Source: Orlajensenia sp001423545 (GTDB lineage: Bacteria > Actinomycetota > Actinomycetes > Actinomycetales > Microbacteriaceae). From it: DNA of 64,000 nt. Below are positions 59,702 through 64,000 of the stretch, piece after piece (position 1 is the first letter of the stretch; each line of letters opens with the position of its first letter). The DNA is taken from contig LMOK01000002.1 of the NCBI GenBank assembly GCA_001423545.1, positions 1,116,001 to 1,180,000 on the forward strand. Reading direction: 5' to 3'. The notes below the pieces were generated by a model. The model saw only the letters and a list, made by a program, of their open reading frames with translations, searched no databases and was not told where the DNA came from. The position numbers and the translations under genes were made by a program.

Positions 59702-61045
59702 TCAGCGCGAGACGATGGTGACGTCCTGAACATCAGTTGCTACGGCCACGCCATCCTTCACGATCCATGCCTGAACCCAGTGGTTCCCTGGGAAGTTGCT
59801 CGTTTCGGTTATGCGGAGTCCTTCCTTGCGAATTTCTCCACGGAAGTTCTTGCGGCTCGCGGCCTCTTCCCCTGCATTGCGCACCTTCCAATACACGTCG
59901 AACGGCTCAGGCACCGTGCAACCTTCCACTGTGAAGTTGAGATCCCTGCCGGTACGAACGTGGTTGCCCGAAGCGCTCAACGGCCGAGGCCGGCTGCGGG
60001 CGCGCATGGTTCCTGCTGCACGACCGACGACACGGAATCCGTAGCGCGGGTTCAGGCGGATGGGGATGCCGTAGTCGCGGTCGAGCCATTGCTCACCTGG
60101 CGCTGCGCTCTTCTCATACGTGTCCACCTGCGCGGAGGCTAGAAGCCCCTGCTCTTTATTCTCGGCGCCGAAGTTGTCACCGAACACCGTGCGCCACTTC
60201 TCGACGCTGTCCGCCGAGTCGGCGTCAAGGGCTTCGCGCATCTTGCGCGCCCACGTCTTGACCTGGCTCTGAAGGTTTTTGAAGCCGGTCTCGGTCAGAC
60301 GATCCGCGAGATTCTGGCCGATGCGGTCGTCAACCCATGGCCGAGTTGTCATCGGTCCGATGTAGTCGTCCAGGTTTTCGAGGAGAGCGACCAACGTCGT
60401 CGCGACGTTGGTGTAGTAGTCGACACCGGCGAAGCTATGCACCCGTTCCGCGAGGAGGGCTGCAAGGACCACCGACGGTACCTGGATGGAGCTTCGGTCA
60501 CGGAGGAACTTAACCAGTCGGATGACCCGGATGAGGTGACCATTCGTGGTTCGCGCACAATCCTCGACCCACGTTGTGAACGCGACCGGGTCACATCGAA
60601 CGTACTCGTTGTCCGTACGGTTCGTGATGTAAGTGTTGCCATCGCCGCGCGTGATGAACGGCACCACGTCAATGTGGAAGTCGTTGGCATATTCGACCGT
60701 GACACAGCGTTTCTTTAGAACGGTCTTGCCCACATACCGCGAGGAAGCCTCCAGCGCCTTCTGTAGCTGAATGGTGTACTTCTTCGGCTCCCACTCGTCC
60801 TGCTCCTCTATCGGCAGCAGCACATCCGCATCGAAGTCGTTGCCGCTGTAGGGACGGACGATCGTCTTGTGCGCAAACGATCCCTGCGGAATCAGTCCAT
60901 CAGCGACGACATCGGCAAGGGTCGAATCCTCTACAAGGAAGTCATCGAGGCTCCCCACGCGAGTTTGGAGCGTGTTGATGCGGGTCTGATTGAGGTTTAC
61001 ATAATCCCTTAAGAACAGATTGAACTCACGAACTCGAGCGGTCAT
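59702..61045 (-). CDS. CD-NTase (CBASS oligonucleotide cyclase) with AGS-C domain
   Basis: The 447-residue protein has the nucleotidyltransferase active site GSFAHKTIVRP, then NDFDADVLLPI, and a third aspartate in FHIDVVPFI. The C-terminus (PEPFDVYWKVRNAGEEAAS, then GNHWVQAWIVKDGVAVATD) is the AGS-C sensor domain. On phage sensing, such enzymes make a cyclic oligonucleotide that triggers the partner effector. The ATG overlaps the stop of cap5 (ATGA), so the genes are coupled. Cap2/Cap3 ancillary genes are absent, as in two-gene (type I) CBASS. Confidence 0.9.
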   Translation of the reverse strand: MTARVREFNLFLRDYVNLNQTRINTLQTRVGSLDDFLVEDSTLADVVADGLIPQGSFAHKTIVRPYSGNDFDADVLLPIEEQDEWEPKKYTIQLQKALEASSRYVGKTVLKKRCVTVEYANDFHIDVVPFITRGDGNTYITNRTDNEYVRCDPVAFTTWVEDCARTTNGHLIRVIRLVKFLRDRSSIQVPSVVLAALLAERVHSFAGVDYYTNVATTLVALLENLDDYIGPMTTRPWVDDRIGQNLADRLTETGFKNLQSQVKTWARKMREALDADSADSVEKWRTVFGDNFGAENKEQGLLASAQVDTYEKSAAPGEQWLDRDYGIPIRLNPRYGFRVVGRAAGTMRARSRPRPLSASGNHVRTGRDLNFTVEGCTVPEPFDVYWKVRNAGEEAASRKNFRGEIRKEGLRITETSNFPGNHWVQAWIVKDGVAVATDVQDVTIVSR

Positions 61046-62253
61046 CCCGCCACCTCCAACGCCCTCTTGTACTCGCCATCAGCGTTCCGTTGGTATGTCA
61101 CGAATGTCGGGTGGGCGTCGCGCATGCGATGGCGTCCGAGCGTGATGGCAGCAGTTGCAGGAACCGCCGCGATCACGTGAATCCGTCGCGCTGCGGGCCA
61201 GCGTGTCTCGACCTTCGCAAGGAGATCTCTCCACGCAGCAGCGAATGCGTCGAGGTCGTTTCGCGTAGTGATGGCATCTGGACTTGTTCCTCCAGCTACG
61301 GTGAGCCGAACCAAAGGCATGCCGGTGAGTTCCGTCGGGATTCGTGACGTGGAGACAACTGCAGAGACATCTATGAGCGCCACGATGTCCGTCGCATCCT
61401 CATCCTGATCCTCGTGATCGGGAATTGTCGATTCGAAAGTACGTGTGTCCACATCTTCGATAGCCCAGCCCCACACATCGACATCGTCGCCGCGCGCTCG
61501 GCGGAAAAGATGGGTTTCGGTCTTGTCGTCGAGCGCTGCCCCGAAATGTACAAGAGTCGGTATCGGAGCTAGCGCGAACACCGCCAACACACCGGCGTCC
61601 TGGGCAGCCACAGCCTCTTGCGCGCGTGCCACGATGCGGTCAACCTCGCGCGCAGACGCGTCCCATACCCAGGCACTCTCCTCCTCAACCGTGATGTTAA
61701 TGTCGAAGGTCCCAGTTCTGGTGTCCGCACCCATACCGGTCAGCCCCGTACGTCGCAGAGCCTCACCAACCTGGGCCGGGGTGGCAGCGGACGTGGTACC
61801 GCGAACGGGGGCAGTCAGCCGGATGACCATTGCGGGGCGCAGCGTCGCGAAATCGGTGACCTCGCGGACGCGACGCTCGTGCTGCGCCTTCTTTTTCGAC
61901 AGAAACTCGATCGAATAAAGATCTCGGTACTGCGGAGAATCGATGCGTCGATGGCAGTCCGGGCATAGCAGCAGGAGATTCTCTTCGGCCGCGCGTTCAG
62001 GAGCCGTCAGCGAGGAATTGCCGCGTGGCGCCTTTGGCCCGCTCTCTGCGGCGACGTTGTGCGCTATCTGTCCGATGGGAAGCGAGTGCCAGTACCCGCG
62101 CTCATCGACCAGCCACTTTGAGCACAGCACACATCGCGCGGCCGCCCTACCCCAGATCCGTTCCCGCACCGGGGCAGGAATCTTCGCTCGCTTGACTTCA
62201 GTGTTCCGCTCCTCCACCCAACTCCCCAAACTCGTTGGCACACCCGCGTTCAT
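61042..62253 (-). CDS. cap5: Cap5 HNH-SAVED CBASS effector
   Basis: The 403-residue protein begins with an HNH nuclease (CVLCSKWLVDERGYWHSLPIG, then IAHNVAAES, then ENLLLLCPDCHRRID), followed by a SAVED domain that binds the cyclic nucleotide (TFDINITVEEESAWVWDASA, then VLAVFALAPIPTLVHFGAAL). Ligand binding would assemble and activate DNA cutting. The ATG at 62253 (MNAGVPTSLG) gives the usual family size; longer in-frame starts give Arg-rich leaders. It precedes and overlaps the CD-NTase gene. Confidence 0.88.
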   Translation of the reverse strand: MNAGVPTSLGSWVEERNTEVKRAKIPAPVRERIWGRAAARCVLCSKWLVDERGYWHSLPIGQIAHNVAAESGPKAPRGNSSLTAPERAAEENLLLLCPDCHRRIDSPQYRDLYSIEFLSKKKAQHERRVREVTDFATLRPAMVIRLTAPVRGTTSAATPAQVGEALRRTGLTGMGADTRTGTFDINITVEEESAWVWDASAREVDRIVARAQEAVAAQDAGVLAVFALAPIPTLVHFGAALDDKTETHLFRRARGDDVDVWGWAIEDVDTRTFESTIPDHEDQDEDATDIVALIDVSAVVSTSRIPTELTGMPLVRLTVAGGTSPDAITTRNDLDAFAAAWRDLLAKVETRWPAARRIHVIAAVPATAAITLGRHRMRDAHPTFVTYQRNADGEYKRALEVAG

Positions 62254-62418
62254 GCGTTGACTGAGAGTAGCGGAGCGGTCCGACACCCGACCGAACACGT
62301 GTGGGCGTGGGCGCATGGGCGGGCACGGATGTGTCGTCCGTCCCGAGCGTTGCCTCTGGTCGCCCGATCCGCGCCACCACCATAGGCCGCGGGACCGGTG
62401 CCGCACGAGGATCCTCGG

Positions 62419-62850
62419 CTACTCGTGGTTGAACAGGTCGGGGTTCGTCTTCTTGATGTACGCAAGCCGCTTAGCGGTCTCCTCGGGATTCCGGAGTGCC
62501 CTCTTCTGACTCTGCGCGGCGAGGAGGCCTTCCGCCCATGGGGTATCGAGAAAGAAGAGGAAGAAGAGGATGCCCGTGGTAATCCACACCAGGTACGCGC
62601 CCAATCCGATGATTGCAGCGTCAATACCGCGCGGTATCTCGCCCGACGAAACCGCGACAATACATCGCTCGACTGCGAACGCGCCCAGTAGTACGGCCAG
62701 GATCATAGCTACTCTCCCGGCCCACATCGTCATGCTTGCAAACCGGCCGGTGGGCAACAATCGCGTGACTAGACGTCGTTCTATCACGATGATCAGGAGA
62801 CCAACGGGGATCACTTGGGCGAGGAGGCCGGCGCCTTCGAGGCTGATCAT
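62419..62850 (-). CDS. Hypothetical four-span membrane protein next to CBASS
   Basis: The 143-residue protein (MISLEGAGLLAQVIPVGLLI at the start) has four hydrophobic segments and a basic cytosolic tail (RALRNPEETAKRLAYIKKTN). It lies 165 bases upstream of cap5 on the same strand, so it may be an accessory CBASS component or independent. No recognised effector motif is seen. ATG 62850 is chosen; the upstream in-frame part is not protein-like. Confidence 0.6.
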   Translation of the reverse strand: MISLEGAGLLAQVIPVGLLIIVIERRLVTRLLPTGRFASMTMWAGRVAMILAVLLGAFAVERCIVAVSSGEIPRGIDAAIIGLGAYLVWITTGILFFLFFLDTPWAEGLLAAQSQKRALRNPEETAKRLAYIKKTNPDLFNHE

Positions 62851-63222
62851 GCCCTGACTATAGCGACCACCCCGAAAGCACTCGGCCGCCCGGCGAACGT
62901 GTAGCTGCTGATGATGAAGGTCCGGAGTTCTGGCACAGGCCACATGCTGGCGGACAGTCGGGGTTGAGACGGCATCGACACGACTACATTGCGTGCGAGC
63001 GGACGGGCATCAATCATCGCTTCCATTCGCCCGCAGAGCGAATTTGCACCGACCCCCACTAGTGGGGAGTTCATAGGAGGCTGGGTGGTTACTTACAGTC
63101 AAGCAACTAGAACGATCAGGTTCCTGAGATGGTGACATTTTCTCGTCGCCGGGGGTGGGCCTGATGGGGGGTTCACGTGCGTCATTTGCCGCCGTGCTGA
63201 CGTGTGTACTTGGGGTGTTTGG
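62851..63222. other. Non-coding stretch with a perfect palindrome
   Basis: I see no convincing gene in these 372 bases. A 75-residue minus-strand frame (62847-63074) overlaps the membrane gene start and lacks family features. The stretch holds a 14-base perfect palindrome, CCCCACTAGTGGGG at 63054-63067, and probably the promoters of the divergent genes on either side. Confidence 0.5.
63054..63067. repeat. 14-base perfect palindrome
   Basis: CCCCACTAGTGGGG lies between divergent genes and could be an operator or a recombination site. Confidence 0.45.
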
Positions 63223-64000
63223 GTGGGTTCATGGTTGAGCGCTCATTGGCGTGTAAGCGTCTCGATTGCTTCCTGTCTCGTGGTCGTTCTCGGCGTCTCG
63301 CTGATCGTCGCGTTGAACTCAGGTTGGGGCCGCGCCTCTGCTGACTGCTCGGTCGTGGCCGTCGAATCGGTCGATGCCGCCGCACCGCTGGCTGCTGAGT
63401 GCGGGACTGTCGTGGAGGCGACGGAGGAGCGGACGCCATGGACGACGACGTCCGTGAACGCCGACGGCTCGATGCACTTGGAGTACACCATCTCTCCTTC
63501 AAGGACCAACGTGTCCGGGGAGTGGGCGTCCATCGACACGGACTTGCTTCTCGATGAGGATGCTGACGTGATCGTGCCGGAATCACCGGTGTACGAGATC
63601 GAGTTGAACGCAGGCGGTAGTGCGAATAGTGGCGATCCGCTGGGGTCGATCACCCGGGAAGGCCAGCGTCTGGAAGTTGGGTTCCCGCTTCCGTTGCCGG
63701 AACCAGAGCTCGACGGCTCGCAAGCCATCTACATGCTGGGCGACGGAATTCGATTGATCGTGACCGTGATGGGAGACGGCACCGGCTTCTTCCCAATCGT
63801 CGAATTGGAGTCGGCTGCTGCTTCTGCACGGTTCCAAGCCATGCTCGCTGCCTCGGCGGCAGGGAACGGCTCGACGGCTCTAACATTCCCGGTGACGGTG
63901 CCGGATGGGTTGCAGATGGTCCCGGACGGTGCTGCGATCCAGATCGTTGACGACGCCGGTGAGGCCATCTTCGTCATTCCTGCACCGATCATGTGGGATT
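63223..64000 (+). CDS. 5' end of a large secreted protein (DNRLRE/Rhs-type N-terminus), continues past the window
   Basis: The frame starts at GTG 63223 (or TTG 63235) and remains open to the window end. Residues 5-37 are a signal peptide (HWRVSVSIASCLVVVLGVSL). Next come a paired-repeat beta region with RTNVSGEWASIDTDLLLDE, then GSITREGQRLEVGFPLPLPE, and near the end FVIPAPIMWD. This order is the recurrent N-terminus of actinobacterial DNRLRE/LamG/Rhs-YD-repeat secreted proteins, many of them polymorphic toxins. The C-terminus, and thus any toxin, is not visible. Confidence 0.75.
   Translation, partial: MGSWLSAHWRVSVSIASCLVVVLGVSLIVALNSGWGRASADCSVVAVESVDAAAPLAAECGTVVEATEERTPWTTTSVNADGSMHLEYTISPSRTNVSGEWASIDTDLLLDEDADVIVPESPVYEIELNAGGSANSGDPLGSITREGQRLEVGFPLPLPEPELDGSQAIYMLGDGIRLIVTVMGDGTGFFPIVELESAAASARFQAMLAASAAGNGSTALTFPVTVPDGLQMVPDGAAIQIVDDAGEAIFVIPAPIMWD

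Noticed and set aside
62847..63074. 75-residue minus-strand open frame
   Set aside because: It overlaps the start of the membrane protein gene, has no motif and no promoter box.
25914..64000. CRISPR array or cas genes in the island
   Set aside because: No regularly spaced repeats or cas-like proteins were seen.

Overview
The DNA is high-GC and looks actinobacterial, most likely Microbacteriaceae. Support comes from the gene families (tad pilus ATPase, DUF3039, IdeR-type iron box), dense 6-mer GGATGC/GCATCC usage, and many apparently leaderless genes with a TANNNT box 6-7 bases before the start. The species cannot be named from the sequence alone.

Positions 1-25.9 kb read as ordinary chromosome. 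An HtrA-type protease tail is followed by a cell-surface glycopolymer or phospholipid cluster (two family-2 glycosyltransferases, a CDP-alcohol phosphatidyltransferase, a CDP-glycerol-type glycerophosphotransferase, a two-component polysaccharide/teichoic-acid ABC exporter, a LicC-like nucleotidyltransferase). Next come an ABC transporter pair whose ATPase carries a roughly 400-residue Ala/Lys/Pro/Thr-rich extension, DUF3039, pncB, murI-rph-rdgB, a RibD-like reductase, a CDF metal exporter, two DedA proteins, an iron-box-controlled heme oxygenase, a flotillin, tRNA-Leu(UAG), and the start of a tad pilus locus (tadA, tadB, tadC).

At about 25.91 kb the small pilin-like gene that follows tadC is cut off in mid-frame. 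A Tn554-like module of three tyrosine recombinases plus a small coiled-coil DNA-binding protein begins there. From this point to the window end the content is accessory: the GGATGC motif thins out, gene functions are patchy and no tad gene reappears. I interpret 25.91-64 kb as a large island whose right end lies outside the window.

Island contents, in order: a seven-gene, translationally coupled operon of unknown function (two atypical metallophosphoesterases, two winged-helix proteins with possible nucleotidyltransferase-like remnants, three small proteins) with a divergent XRE regulator and a convergent P-loop ATPase; small hypothetical, membrane and DUF4265 proteins; an HxlR regulator with a palindromic operator facing a three-gene operon; a MEDS/LuxR sensor-regulator pair; an operon of alpha/beta hydrolase, VOC protein, disulfide-type flavoprotein and EthD protein followed by a GH15 glucoamylase-like enzyme; an OpuC-type compatible-solute ABC transporter; DUF2510 proteins; a possible PD-(D/E)XK protein with a DUF4279 neighbour; a two-gene CBASS anti-phage operon (CD-NTase and HNH-SAVED Cap5); and the 5' end of a large secreted protein of the DNRLRE/Rhs kind.

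The best candidates for something undescribed are the seven-gene phosphoesterase/winged-helix operon (32.3-36.9 kb), a two-copy leaderless microprotein family (39.15 and 55.96 kb), and a trio of similar small proteins in two separate redox-type operons (42.5-43.5 and 48.6 kb).
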